DNA of 64,000 nucleotides from Ectobius pallidus (Eukaryota; Arthropoda; Insecta; Blattodea; Ectobiidae): contig CAXKWD010000001.1 in assembly GCA_964059195.1 (NCBI GenBank), positions 153,996,532 to 154,060,531 on the forward strand. Direction: 5' to 3'. Made by a program: the position numbers and the translations under genes. This document shows, one piece after another, positions 1 to 11,086 of this stretch (the first letter of the stretch is position 1; each line of letters begins with the position of its first letter). The notes beneath the pieces were generated by a model. That model was not told the origin of the DNA. It did no database searches and was given only the letters and a program-made list of their open reading frames with translations.

Positions 1-162
1 TAAAAACATAATTTTCAAAAGATTAAACTGGTACATACAGATAAAATTGTTCCTAATTAGAACATTTTAATGTATTTTTCTGTTTCGTGCCCGGCATCAG
101 TTAACCGATTTGGTCCAAAATCGATAGGATTCATCTCATGGGCATCATAAATGGTATAGGCT

Positions 163-232
163 TACCAAGTTTTATGAAAATCCGATAAAGCGTGTTTGAG
201 TTATCGCGCTTACACAGACACATGGACAGATA
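163..232 (-). repeat. Dispersed repeat fragment, copy 1
   Basis: Read on the minus strand, this contains a block that recurs on the plus strand near 9575-9640 and 11535-11580: a run about open-ended 'actcaaatacgctttatc' followed by 'ggattttcatga'. Three copies in 12 kb indicate a dispersed non-coding mobile element. The class is not certain; similar blocks occur inside non-autonomous insect elements. Confidence 0.5.
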
Positions 233-1040
233 TTTTCCTGTCTACGAGACAATCTCATAAAGTACCGGTACCATTCTGACACTTTTTGTTGCATACATTA
301 TAAAGAGCGAGTTGAGTTTCAATGGTGAATTTAATATTTGACGGGGGCCCGAGAAAATTTGTTCCTGGGGCCTTTGCTTTCTTTCGACGGCCCTGACAAT
401 GTGACAGGATATTTGGTTGATCACCCTTTGGTGTTTGTATCAGCACAGAGCATTTTAGTCATGGAGTCACAAAACAGAATGTTGTTTTATGATCAAAGTA
501 GTTAGAGGAAGTGTTCTTGAAATTTTAATGTATCTTCTTGCTTGCTCTGTGACTTCACTTGTAATAAAGAGTTATCTAGATTTTAATTGAGGACATGAAC
601 CAAATGTTGTCTGAATATACCTGTTTTCCAATAATTATAGAGTTGCAAGTAAATTGTTTGCTTTACCCCAGAGCATTACTGTACAAAATAGATACTTTTC
701 ATGTACCGGTACATCTCTGTCTCAGTTGATTCAAACTAGTCAAGCTGTGGGGTTTTTTCATTAGTGTCTTTCTTTGATACTTAGTGTAGTACACATGAAG
801 CCATGTCGGGGAATACAGAAAGAAAGAAGCATTGAATAAGAGTACTGTTGGAAAACAGAAGGAAAAACCTAACAGAAACATTGGCGAATCATGTAGAACT
901 TCTAAAGGTAGCAAAAAATAAGGAAAATTATTCAAACAAAAGTTATACTAAAACTTATCATAGTCTACATTAATGAATTTCATTCCGATAGTGGGATATA
1001 CAGAATAATGTATGGGATTAAAAAACCTATAAACCACTAT

Positions 1041-1095
1041 AAAAAACTAGGTGCGGAAATAGTCACTAGAGTCACTATTTCCTCATCTAGTTTTT

Positions 1096-1096
<1 letters not shown>
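1041..1096. repeat. Short imperfect inverted repeat
   Basis: The 23-base arms 1041-1063 and 1074-1096 are complementary except at two positions, with a 10-base loop. It abuts the TTTC microsatellite. It may be a remnant of a small hairpin element. No function is visible. Confidence 0.6.
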
Positions 1097-1131
<35 letters not shown>

Positions 1132-1132
1132 T
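1093..1132. repeat. (TTTC)n microsatellite
   Basis: About ten tandem TTTC units are directly visible. Confidence 0.95.
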
Positions 1133-1821
1133 ACTTCATACATTGTCATCATAATACTTCTAAGGATGTTTGAAAATGTATTTTTACATTATTCTGGGAT
1201 ATGTGTGACAACAGTAAATGAGATCTATTTCTTGAGTGAGAAGATAACAAAGAAGCAATGTTCTGTTAGGACTTATGAATCAGTTTTTGGATAGGCAAGA
1301 ATGCTAACAGCTGTAACAGAAGAATTATCTCATGATAAGAGTAATGACGTTGATGACGTTTACTTGTAAGGAAGAAAAGAAAAAGGAAGAATACATTTCA
1401 GTTTATCACAAAAAAACTATATTTTTCAATCATATAGACTTTCTGTGTCTACAGATAGATATATGCAGTCAAACCTCTGAATAACGAAGATCGATATAAC
1501 AATGAACCTGCATTTAACATTTATTTTATTTGGTCCGGGCAAATTTCCTATCTTAATAGTGTTAAATGTCACTCACTACAGGGTCATTCCATATTAAATC
1601 AACAAATGGGCGTTGCCGCACCATTTTTGATTTTGATGAAATTTGGTAGGTGATGTGTGCCAGTCTTCTGAACCCCAAAACAAATCTTGTTATACCTCTA
1701 AAAAATTTTACTCCTGAGATATAGGCATTTGTTTGGAGCACGAACAAGCAAAAAATGTAATTTCAGACCTGTTTTCTGAAAGCCGTAGAATTTCTATTTG
1801 AATCAATAGGATGATCAGATA

Positions 1822-2797
1822 TAGAGGTGTACATATTCTGATTTTAGCTTGCCTGCCCCTTTGAAATTCTGCAACCAGTCACAGCTTTTAACTTGCTTGA
1901 CTTGAAAGCAAGCCAGATTACAACGATGATAAGAAATACTGTCGCTATGAGTCATAAGCTCTTCATAACTTGGTGGGTTGCTCAGGACCTAAGGAAACTG
2001 CAAGGCCTGGCGGAAAGAATATGAAACTGGGTATAGCAGTGCACTGGTAAGTCGTGCAGTTACGTAGTTGAGGAACTTCAGATGTATTTAGAGAATTTTA
2101 CCCTGAAGGAAGCCGAGGAGAAACTAAAATGGGGACAGTTTTAATTAATTATCAATGAACAAAAGTACTAGTCCGGCATGGGAAAAATTTTCAAACATTT
2201 TCGAGAAAACATCATAAAATCATTAATAACAATAACAAAAATCCCTTTAGGCAAGCCTACAAGCTGAGGTAGATTTCGAAGTGCTTTTGTTTTAATTTAC
2301 TGTCGCTGCGTAGCACTCTTCTTCTTTAGCCTTAGCATGACAAACCCGCAATAATAACTGCAAAAAAGAGGAAAGAGAACTTCTTAAAACATTCAAATCT
2401 CGCCTTATATGAGAACTATCAAGAAACTAGTTATTGATTTGTAGAGTACTCATCAAGAGCTTTTCAACGATACCCCACAAGACGTAGTTTCGAAAATTTC
2501 GAATTTCCATCCCCATACCCCCAATCCCACTCGTACTCCCAAAACCCCCGAATCGTTGGTGTCACTGTGAACTCCATAAGGAGTACTCTAATTTATTCAA
2601 TCAAAGTTTCCCTCTATACTTCATAGGGGCCGAGATATAAATGTTTTAAAATTTCAACCCCCTCCCCCGACCACCCCCTTAGGCCAATTTTGCTCATTAA
2701 CGAACTTGTCTGAACTATTGGGCCTAGAAATAACATAATAAAATTTGATTCAAATATCTTGAAAATTACGGCCGCTAGCGTGTAAAGATATATATGC

Positions 2798-2840
<43 letters not shown>

Positions 2841-3281
2841 CTGTATATAAATATAAATATCACAATTTTTTTAACAGGCGGTGGTTTCGTACTTAGGGAG
2901 GCATGAAACGTAACGATATGAACGAATTTTTTGAAAGTCATTAGGTAGATTTTTCTTCGAAATCTACCTAATAATAAAAATAATAATTGTGTTAAGACGC
3001 TAAAACGATTTTTAATACTTTATCCACCTTTTATTTATCTGCATGGTGAATTTCTTCTACCAGCATGTAGAAAAGCAAGAAAGTATTACCTACACTCAGC
3101 AACTACAGATGTTTAGCTGATAGGAATGTCGCAAGCTTATTCTGACTTGCCTAGGCTGGGTTTGACCTGACCCATCGGGCTTAAAGAAACCTGCCTGCTT
3201 CCTAGCTATGACGCTGGCAACTTGCTTGCCTGGCGTTCAAGCGGGTTTGGGCAAGCTAAAATCGAGATTTGTACACCTCTG
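1822..3281. mobile_element. Non-autonomous hAT element inserted in the Sola-like arm
   Basis: The ends are TAGAGGTGTACA and TGTACACCTCTG, an inverted repeat of about 12 bases, flanked by the 8-bp direct duplication ATCAGATA at 1814-1821 and 3282-3289. The intact opposite arm (near 5690-5705) shows the unoccupied target sequence with one copy of ATCAGATA, which proves the insertion. The interior has subterminal GCTTGCCTG-type repeats and a TA-rich run at 2790-2850 but no transposase frame. Confidence 0.85.
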
Positions 3282-4079
3282 ATCAGATAGGGCTCATTGA
3301 AAAGCTTAAAGAATGGACTTTCATTTGTGCATACTAAATTAGATTTAAGTTAAGTCTAAACAGACGTTTTTAGGGCTCTAATCTTCGTTCGTGAACTGTC
3401 GTTTTGCGTAATTTTAGGCATTAAAAAAACAACGAAGGACTTGGAGTAACAGGCCAATTTTTTTTCCTGTTACACTTATGTATGAGGAGTATGTGTAAGA
3501 AAAAAACTGAGCTGTTACTGGTGGTCCTTCACCCTGAAAAATTTGCATAAACTTCGAACAAAGTGTAAATCGTGCTTTTTCTCGGTCCCAAAAAGTAATG
3601 TGGGACAGGTGATAAAAATCTGAAAATGCCAGGATGAGAAGCCCTTATAGTGTACTTTAAAATAAAAACAAAATCATTCTGTGACTGGAAGGGATAGAGG
3701 AGCTACAAGCCTTTGAAATATCAAGAAAACAGCACTTGACCGCTACTGAAAATAGGCTAAGCAGATAGAATAATTACCACAAAATTTAATTTAAATTTAC
3801 ATAAAATACAAAACATTTATTTACAAATGAGAATTTTCCTCAGTTATACAAATTTCTGATTTTTTGTAATTTTTCTAGCAAATTTTCACATTTGACTTCT
3901 TTTTAAGCTACATTGATGGCAATTTCAAGTAGGCCTACTGTATTTTCAACTATTTTATTTAGATACCATTCTTATCCTGGTTTTTTGGATGTAGGTAATG
4001 CATTAAACACTAAAAGCTGCATAAAGCTCTTTAAGGTTACATCAAATTAGCCTTTTCTGTATGTTAACCTTTTTCTCCA

Positions 4080-4705
4080 TTAGGTCCTCTAACAGACACA
4101 CAGTATCTTTTCCTTGGCATCATTCTGCTGTACTCATCATTTTCGTAGAAGTCTTGTACAGTTTTGACTGAAACTTCATCAAGTTTATTCCTAGTCCTGT
4201 TCTCCCTATTCTGTGGCAAAATCCCGTTCTTTTTCACTAAATTTCTTGACTGGTGGGCTAAGTATTGGCTGACATTTAACTCACTCTGAACTATACTAAT
4301 ACTCCAACTACTAGGAGCTAAACTTACAATATTCTTTCATTTTTTTAAATTTAAGCTTGTGAATTAGTTGCTTGTACTCATTCGCTAAACTGACAGGCTG
4401 CATGTTCATTGAAAATTCCTCATTATCAGTTGAAATGTTCAAATCAAAAGACTGTAATAATTAATATCAAAAGACTTGCTTAACTTTCCTGATATACTAA
4501 CCTCATTTGTTAACACTGAGGGTCTAGCTTCAACTGACAGCTTCTGCGCCTTAACAGGAGAAATACCAAGGACTGAACAAGCATCATTAACTGTTTCAAC
4601 AAGAATGGTTTCAGGTTCATAAATGTCTGGGCATTCATCTTCACTGTCAGTACCGGTCTCTGTGCCTTGATTTGGATTTTTAATTTTTTAAACATTTTGT
4701 GCACA
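4080..4705 (-). pseudogene. Decayed Sola-like transposase fragment
   Basis: Minus-strand translation in shifting frames gives pieces alignable with the better-preserved transposase at 30991. About 4560-4660 resembles the '..GESPIKKKK..' region. About 4080-4260 contains a helix-turn-helix-like stretch, then QDFYENDEYSRMMPRKRYC, matching KDFYQEDDISRIMPGKKDC in the other copy. Stops and frame changes break it, and the catalytic half is absent. It is useful mainly as proof that the element at 1581-5940 belongs to the same family. Confidence 0.65.
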
Positions 4706-7391
4706 GTAATATGCTGGTAACAATTTCAATAGCATGTATTCAGCACAAAATAACAATAGTAATAATTAAAAAAATAAACTAATCAAAAGATAATGAAGCA
4801 CAAACACAACCTACATGCTGTGAGTCAGCTCAATAAGTGAATAGTGCACAGCATTCAACAGAGGGGCTGGATCTTATGAAGCTATGCATATTCAAACATG
4901 ACTTGGTCAGCAACCAGACTCCAATGAACAGTGCGTGTCAAAAACTTATCAGTTATCAGTTAATATATAATTCAATATAATGTATAGAAGAGTTTAATCC
5001 AGTACTCTACACCTAATAAACCAGGATAAGAATGGTTTCTAAATACAGCACTTGAAATTGCCATCAATGTAGCTTAAAAAGAAATCAAATGTGGAAATTT
5101 GCTAGAAAAATTACAAAAAATCAGAAAGTTGTATAACTGAGGAAATTTCTCATTTGTAAATAAATGTTTTGTATTTTATTTAAATTTAAATTAAATTTTG
5201 TGGTAATTATCCTATCTGCTTAGCCTATTTTCAGTAGCGGTCAAGTGCTGTTTTCTTGATATTTCAAAGGCTTGTAGCTCCTCTATCCCTTCCAGTCACA
5301 GAATGATTTTGTTTTTATTTTAAAGTACACTATAAGGGCTTCTCATCCTGGTATTTTCAGATTTTTATCACCTGTCCCACATTACTTTTTGGGACCGAGA
5401 AAAAGCACGATTTACACTTTTTTCGAAGTTTAAGCAAATTTTTCAGGGTGAAGGACCACCAGTAACAGCTCAGTTTTTTTCCTACACATACTCCTCATAC
5501 ATAAGTGTAACAGGAAAAAAAATTGGCCTGTTACTCCAAGTTCTTCGTTGTTTTTTTAATGCCTAAAATTACGCAAAACGACAGTTCACGAACGAAGATT
5601 AGAGCCCTAAAAACGTCTGTTTAGACTTAACTTAAATCTAATTTAGTATGCACAAATGAAAGTCCATTCTTTAAGCTTTTCAATGAGCCCTATCTGATCA
5701 TCCTATTGATTCAAATAGAAATTCTTCAGCTTTCAGAAAACAGGTCTGAAATTACATTTTTTGCTTGTTCGTGCTCCAAACAAATGCCTATATCTCAGGA
5801 GTAAAATTTTTTAGAGGTATAACAAGATTTGTTTTGGGGTTCAGAAGACTGGTACACATCACCTACCAAATTTTATCAAAATCAAAAATGGTGTGGCAAG
5901 AAAATTTCTTAAAATTTGTTGATTTAATATGGAATGACCCTACAATGATTAAGATATTTTAGAAAACCCTTTTATAACAATATTTTGAAGTTTAATTGAT
6001 ATTGCAAACCTATAGCTTAGCCCTGCTATTGGGAGGAGGTAGCATATTCGTGTCCTTCTGAGCCATTAACTTTTTCTGCAGGCTTGATAGTTGTTACACT
6101 AACTAATTTTACAAGAGTAAATAGGATATACTTAGGGCCCTGATTTATTGGTGAAATAAAATGACTGATTTCGGTGTTAACTTCCTTCTATTTTGGTGAG
6201 TATTTTGTGAAATAAATTACTTTATACTACATTGGGAACATTGCGCAATGATAAATTTTGCTTCTTTATTTACATGAACTAACACCCCCCTTCCCATTTC
6301 TGTATTCTTCTGCCCTTGTATGAACTGAAGTAACTTTCGATTTAGACATGATTAGAGTTAATGTTCAAATATAATTACGAGAAATATCATAATTTCTACT
6401 AAACACCATCAGATAGCCATTTGCAAACAGAAGTGCCAACCATACCACTTTGGATAAAAGACGAAATCTGTTGAATACAAGTAACAAACATTCTACACTC
6501 TTCTGCTGTAATCATAGGCATCGCTAACTTAGCAAAGAGATAGCAGGAAAGGAGAATACTCAACAGTACAAGCCTAGTCACAGACAATCTTTGCATAAAC
6601 TCTGCAATCTTTGTAATTGATCACAAATATCGGTATATCGGTAAATCTTCGACAGCCACAGAAACAGCAGAAAAAAAGCATGCTGCTAAGAATTCAGTAC
6701 ACCAAAACAATATTCTGATTTTAAGGCACATTTTCGTGCTCATTTCTCACTTTATGGACAGAAGGGGCATATTTCATGCTTATAGACACATTTCGCGGAA
6801 TCGAGTAAATTTCGCGATATTTCATGGATTCATTTTGGTTCATATTGGTATTTTAAGTATATAAAAGCTAAATATAGCTAAGGGAGGTTGTCTTATAAAA
6901 TTTCATGCTTATCGTTGTTACCAAAAAATACGGCCCCTAGGTATACTACATTTCCAAAACATACAATGAGTTCGGTTGCTTGCGTCACACCGATCAAATG
7001 GTTTTTGTTTTGCTTTAGATATTTGACGAACTTTCTTTCCTCCCCCTTCTTTTCAATGGCTTTGAGGATGACACTTTTTTTTATCTTAACTCAAAGCTTG
7101 GCATGACCCAACAAATTTAGACAAATCTTCCTGTTAATTTTTTGGTAGTTATGACATTTGCTCACTATAAATCAGTAAATTTGAATAAAACAAATTAGCT
7201 CTCTTAAATGATTTAAATTTGTAGTTAACTTGCATGTCTGTTCCTTGAATTATCCTGTAAATCACACATTTAAATAGTACAAAAGTCTTCCTAATATGTG
7301 GTTGATTTCAGCTCCTCAATATAACAATAACCCTTGTATAACAATACAATATGCTAGGGTCCATAAATATTGTTATATGGAGGTTTGACTT

Positions 7392-7917
7392 TACTCAGTT
7401 ACTGTGTATTCTTACCGTACTCAAAGACTTTTGTTAGGGTGACTTTACATTCTCCTTCTCCCCGACATATCCACTTTTATCCAATTCACATTTCTTGTAA
7501 ACCGTTATAATATAAATTATGTTATACCTGTTTTACACCCAAGGCATGTGTACTACATATCACAGTTAGGTTGGCTGATGCGAGTTGAATAAGCCAATGA
7601 TAATACTGTCATCTTTTTTTGCCTTTGCTATTTGGTCACCTTATGAACGGTACAGTTTTGTTTAGGAGGGTTTCAATAAATGTACAGTCATGGTTTCAGC
7701 TTCATGACCGTGTGCACATTGTAACTTAATACACTTGGAAATGTAAACAATGAGCGTTTGTTACATAAAGGAAAATCGCTAGAGCTTAATACTTTCTTAT
7801 TGAGGAAATACATATTGCTACTTTATTAATTTAACATATTCTCATTTACTCTTTTTACATGCAATAACACAAATGTATGCACAAACATAAGAAAAGTTCT
7901 GTGGTTGGTTTGACATA
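7392..7917. other. Non-coding stretch
   Basis: I see no exon, inverted repeat or recognisable repeat end here. Confidence 0.4.
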
Positions 7918-7925
7918 GCAATAAG

Positions 7926-8663
7926 TTGGCTGGGGAAAACTTTTATAACAGCAGAAGGATAAGTAAAATCTGGAACAGGGCTGAAAATTTATGTGATAAT
8001 GCTAAACGAGACAAGAAGGACCTGGACAAGAATTATGTCAGCTTAACCTATAATCCAATGACTAGTGGGCAAATGGATAAGTTGTTGCGGAAATATGATT
8101 TAATTCCAGCATACAAGACTGAGCGAACTATTGAGAGTATATTTTCTAACTTTAAACAGATTGGCAGAGTAAAGACAGAGATGGAACTACCTGGAGTATA
8201 TTCGATAACGTGTAAAGAGTGCAAGGGCTTGTATATTGGTGAAACGGGGAGGTCGTTTAAAGTGAGAATGATGGAGCATGAAAGGGACGTAAGGCTCGGG
8301 AGATCGGCAACCGGTTTAAGCCAACACATGGTCGACAGTAAGCACCACATTGACAAACTGAGGATTGTAAAAATCGAACACGACCCCGTAAAGAGGAAAA
8401 TTGTTGAGGCGATAAACATCATTGGCAACCAAGAGAGTTTGAATAGGTACGATGGGGACCTCGGAGAAGATTGGTTAAGTCTAATCAAGAATTTTAACAA
8501 CAGTACGCGCACGGTAAAATTTCTCTCGCCCCCTGCGATCAATAGCTTGGACTCCGATTATAACATCCTGGAAGGTTGGGTAAAAAGATTTGGCAGAACA
8601 ACAAGTCTCCAAGTTAATGTCCCATACGATCCAGAAGGCAGTGAAACCGACGATTCGGCTTAG
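7926..8663 (+). CDS. Penelope-like retroelement, C-terminal GIY-YIG endonuclease (5'-truncated)
   Basis: The open frame of about 245 codons carries a GIY-YIG nuclease domain at roughly residues 85-165. GVYSITCKECKGLYIGETGR supplies the paired motif; the Tyr of YIG and the Arg of GRSFKVR are present, followed by EHERDVRLGRS. In Penelope-like elements this domain follows the reverse transcriptase and nicks the target DNA. The first 80 residues fit the RT-endonuclease linker. The RT itself is missing, and the frame begins without a convincing ATG, so this is the 3' part of a truncated copy. The nuclease frame is intact, suggesting moderate age. The typical Penelope 3' sequence with CCGAAACGTCG follows directly. 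Confidence 0.85.
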   Translation: MAGENFYNSRRISKIWNRAENLCDNAKRDKKDLDKNYVSLTYNPMTSGQMDKLLRKYDLIPAYKTERTIESIFSNFKQIGRVKTEMELPGVYSITCKECKGLYIGETGRSFKVRMMEHERDVRLGRSATGLSQHMVDSKHHIDKLRIVKIEHDPVKRKIVEAINIIGNQESLNRYDGDLGEDWLSLIKNFNNSTRTVKFLSPPAINSLDSDYNILEGWVKRFGRTTSLQVNVPYDPEGSETDDSA

Positions 8664-8830
8664 TGATGCGCGAGTCGCAGCCGAGGAGAGCAGCAAGTGG
8701 GACTTCCATTTCCTTCCATTTAGTGTTCCTGATGAAGGCCTAGTGGGTGGGCCGAAACGTCGAGTTTTTAGGTTATGTGACATCCATTGTGGATTTTTAT
8801 ACTGTGTTGTGTTTTAAAGTTTTATCAATA
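8664..8830 (+). mobile_element. Penelope-like element 3' untranslated region
   Basis: This continues from the GIY-YIG frame and includes GGGCCGAAACGTCGAG, a sequence characteristic of Penelope-like 3' regions. The exact 3' boundary is not clear. A hammerhead-like core lies inside. Confidence 0.6.
8722..8770 (+). ncRNA. Hammerhead-ribozyme-like core motif (candidate)
   Basis: CTGATGA at 8729-8735 is followed by GGCC, a loop and GGCC that can pair as stem II, then GAAAC at 8754-8758 and GTC at 8759-8761. This is the order of the conserved hammerhead core, and Penelope-like elements are known to encode minimal hammerheads. Stem I is weak (about three pairs) and there is no room for a stem III loop in a monomer, so activity would need a dimer or may be lost. 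Confidence 0.35.
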
Positions 8831-9095
8831 TGAAAAACTCTCTCCTTGCATTAATTTAAGCTTACTTCATTACAGTATGCTTGATGCATCCTTAACGTAA
8901 AATATAGGTTATTTCATTATGGCCACATTAGTTGTGCTTCAGTCTACCCTACCAATACCACATGTAAAATTAAATTGCGAGTAAGCTGCAAGTTATGCTG
9001 AATTGTCTATGAGATATTACAAAGACAATTTCACTTATCAGTAACACATCACATAATGTGAAATTACCAACCCACTTGTATTAATAAATAAATTC

Positions 9096-9351
9096 CGGGG
9101 TGCGCGGGCAAAGAGAGTTAAGTCCACCATCCTAAAAAATTGAGACATGTCCATAGAGTTATAGATAACAATGTTCTCTACATTAGTGTTAAGTCCAGTA
9201 AGTCATATTCAAAATTGTACGATAGTTATGGATGTGTGCCTCATGGGTTTATCCATCTCTAAAGTTATGTTGGGCTGGTATAGTGTGTTAAGTCACTCTA
9301 ATTCTTAGTAACTAGAAAGTGGACTTAACTCTCTTTGCCCGCGCACCCCGG
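9096..9351. mobile_element. MITE with about 33-bp terminal inverted repeats
   Basis: The left end CCGGGGTGCGCGGGCAAAGA continues for about 33 bases and is mirrored exactly at the right end (9319-9351). AATT flanks both sides, which could be a 4-bp duplication or a palindromic extension of the repeat. The length is 256 bp with no coding potential. The superfamily is not assigned. Confidence 0.75.
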
Positions 9352-9866
9352 AATTGTATCAAAATAATATGAAGCAATATACAATATTTCATATTACGTT
9401 AAATGCATTTTCTCAGTGAGATTTATCTAAGTTATGTTGAATTTGGATCACCTGAGCTTTTTTTATATCAATTTTTTTTCAGAGTTACAGGAAATTTATT
9501 ACATGCCAGATTGGTACTTTCTAAGATTATATGGTTGTTAGGAAAAATGTCTGTCTGTCCTTGTGTCTGTATGTACGATAACTCAAATACGCTTTATCAG
9601 ATTTTCGTGAAACTTAGTATACACACTTATAACGTCCATAGGTGTAACAGCAAGTATCACTTTTCGATTTGGGAACAAATTGGTTGACTGGCACTGGAGT
9701 AAAGTCAAAATACCGGTTTAATAATAGCAAATCATAACTATACTGTAAAGATGCGTGGCTAACTCACTCATTGATAAAATTGTTTGCCCACCTCTAGATG
9801 AACCAGAAATTTGAAATTTGGCATATTTATAGCTTATAGTTTGTAACTGACGGAAATATTCCAAAA

Positions 9867-9901
<35 letters not shown>

Positions 9902-10307
9902 CCTGAAAAACATTCAAAATGGCTAACACAACTTTAAGGTCTGTGTAGACCTTCTTGGAGGCTTATAGTAGCTAAACCGTAAGAAGTACCAAAAGCCGAA
10001 TGTACTAGCAGTAATGGATTTTGATAGATCTACAAGTTTGGTCCTCTGACTTTTTGTCGTATCTCCATCTGATATACCTTAGATTGTGTTAGAGTGTTCG
10101 ATTTAAAGTAAATTTTGTATATTTTCCTCACATTATGTATTTTTTGACACACTTATAGGACAGATAAAATCATAAAATTTGACAGGAATATTGGCAAATA
10201 CAACAGCAATAATCTTGCAAAATTTGGTGTTTCTAGCTGCCCCATAACAAAAAAAAACATATTTTACTTTTAGTCCGTATAAATCTATTGTAAATATCAA
10301 AACAGGT
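9352..10307. repeat. Non-coding DNA with dispersed-repeat fragment and T tract
   Basis: No exon is seen. A second copy of the dispersed repeat noted at 163-232 lies at about 9545-9660. A run of about 30 T residues occupies 9870-9899 and may mark the poly(A) tail of a minus-strand retroposon. The remainder is unassigned. Confidence 0.5.
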
Positions 10308-11086
10308 ACTATACTAGTTCCAACTAAAGAATAAAGTAGATGTAAACAAAACCACGTGACATGATGGGTTCTGATTGGCAGTTGGACGCACAACCCTTCA
10401 GGTTCTTGCTTGTCGTCTTCTTCCGAGTATTAATGTAGTTTCTTCAAAACATAAAAAGTAAGTAATGTATTTGATGTAGGACTAAATTAAGCACGTTTCT
10501 CAAATTTGTTGCAACCCTTTCTATGTGATTTAAGCAATACCAATATTATTATTTGATATTATCGGTTGAATGTAATGCGACGCGCATGCCTGAAGACAAC
10601 AAAGGTATGAAAAAATAACACAGTCACTTGTCATGTATTCCTGGAAGACAGATAACGTTTAATTCATACGGTGAAAACAAGCTTACTACAGCTATTATAT
10701 AATAAAATACAGCAACAAAGTTCAATGGCTGAAGCTAATCAGGCCTCACCACCTCGTGTTGTCAAGCACAAGCGGGGAAAGCCGTTAAATAGTGGCGAAA
10801 AACTGTGATCTTGAATGTTTTTAAATACATTTTGCAGTAGGTAGATTTTTCATTATGACATTGACATATTACAATGCATTAGCATTTAAAACGTAGGTAT
10901 ATGCAATATTTGTGAAATCCAGCTTTGTTTCTGTAGATGCTAGCTTACTTTGATCAATATTAACGAGTTCCTCTTGTATTGAAATTGCGACGTCTGCAAT
11001 GTGTCAACGAACACGTGGTCGCGGAGTAATACATATCAGTGTGTTTGTTTACATCTACTTTATTCTTTAGTTGGAAATAGTATAGT
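10308..11086. mobile_element. Non-autonomous DNA transposon with about 43-bp inverted repeats
   Basis: The left end ACTATACTAGTTCCAACTAA and the inverse of the right end (ACTATACTATTTCCAACTAA) match for about 43 bases with one mismatch. No clear target duplication was found. The interior retains what looks like the first coding exon of a transposase (10725 onward), so this is a deletion derivative of an autonomous element. Confidence 0.7.
10725..10808 (+). pseudogene. Remnant first exon of a transposase
   Basis: An ATG opens a 27-codon frame (MAEANQASPPRVVKHKRGKP...) rich in basic residues. One frame over, the reading continues as VILNVFKYILQ to a GTAGGT donor-like site at about 10849, so a single base loss has broken the exon. 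The KRGKPLNSGEK-type start resembles N-termini of insect Tc1/mariner-related transposases, but this match is from memory of the family style only. Confidence 0.4.

Larger units (their letters stand above)
1..1465. other. Intronic or upstream DNA without a recognised gene
   Basis: No exon, RNA gene or complete mobile element is supported here. The stretch holds a fragment of a dispersed repeat near 163-232, an imperfect inverted repeat at 1041-1096 and a TTTC microsatellite. The short open frames match no family I recognise. It lies upstream of the first recognised tRNase Z exon, so it is either a long intron of that gene or its upstream flank. Confidence 0.5.
1581..5940. mobile_element. Sola-like DNA transposon derivative with very long inverted repeats
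   Basis: Both ends read GGGTCATTCCATATTAAATC inwards, and the element is flanked by TACA at 1577-1580 and 5941-5944, a direct 4-bp target duplication. The arms are very long: 1581-1821 plus about 3290-4010 on the left is the reverse complement of about 5000-5940 on the right, with a central unpaired part of about 1 kb. That centre holds a decayed minus-strand transposase related to the one at 30991-33362. A hAT is inserted in the left arm; without it and its duplication the element is about 2.9 kb. The termini match the element at 28266-34349, so both belong to one family. Assignment to Sola rests on the 4-bp duplication, GGG ends and long inverted repeats and is tentative. Confidence 0.75.
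1466..7391. mobile_element. pogo/Tigger-like DNA transposon relic (outer element)
   Basis: The left end CAGTCAAACCTCTGAATAAC and the inverse of the right end (AAGTCAAACCTCCATATAAC) match over about 20 bases. CAGTCAAACCTC-type termini with a TA target are typical of pogo/Tigger elements, although the flanking TA is degraded on the left. The body is split by the long-inverted-repeat element at 1581-5940; without that insert it is about 1.5 kb. No transposase frame survives between 5945 and 7390, so it is an old non-autonomous or decayed copy. Confidence 0.45.

Noticed and set aside
2614..2941. Minus frames with Ile/Tyr-rich residues
   Set aside because: Produced by the (TA)n run inside the hAT element.
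8048..8542. 164-codon minus frame opposite the Penelope endonuclease
   Set aside because: Antisense shadow; the plus frame has the GIY-YIG motifs.
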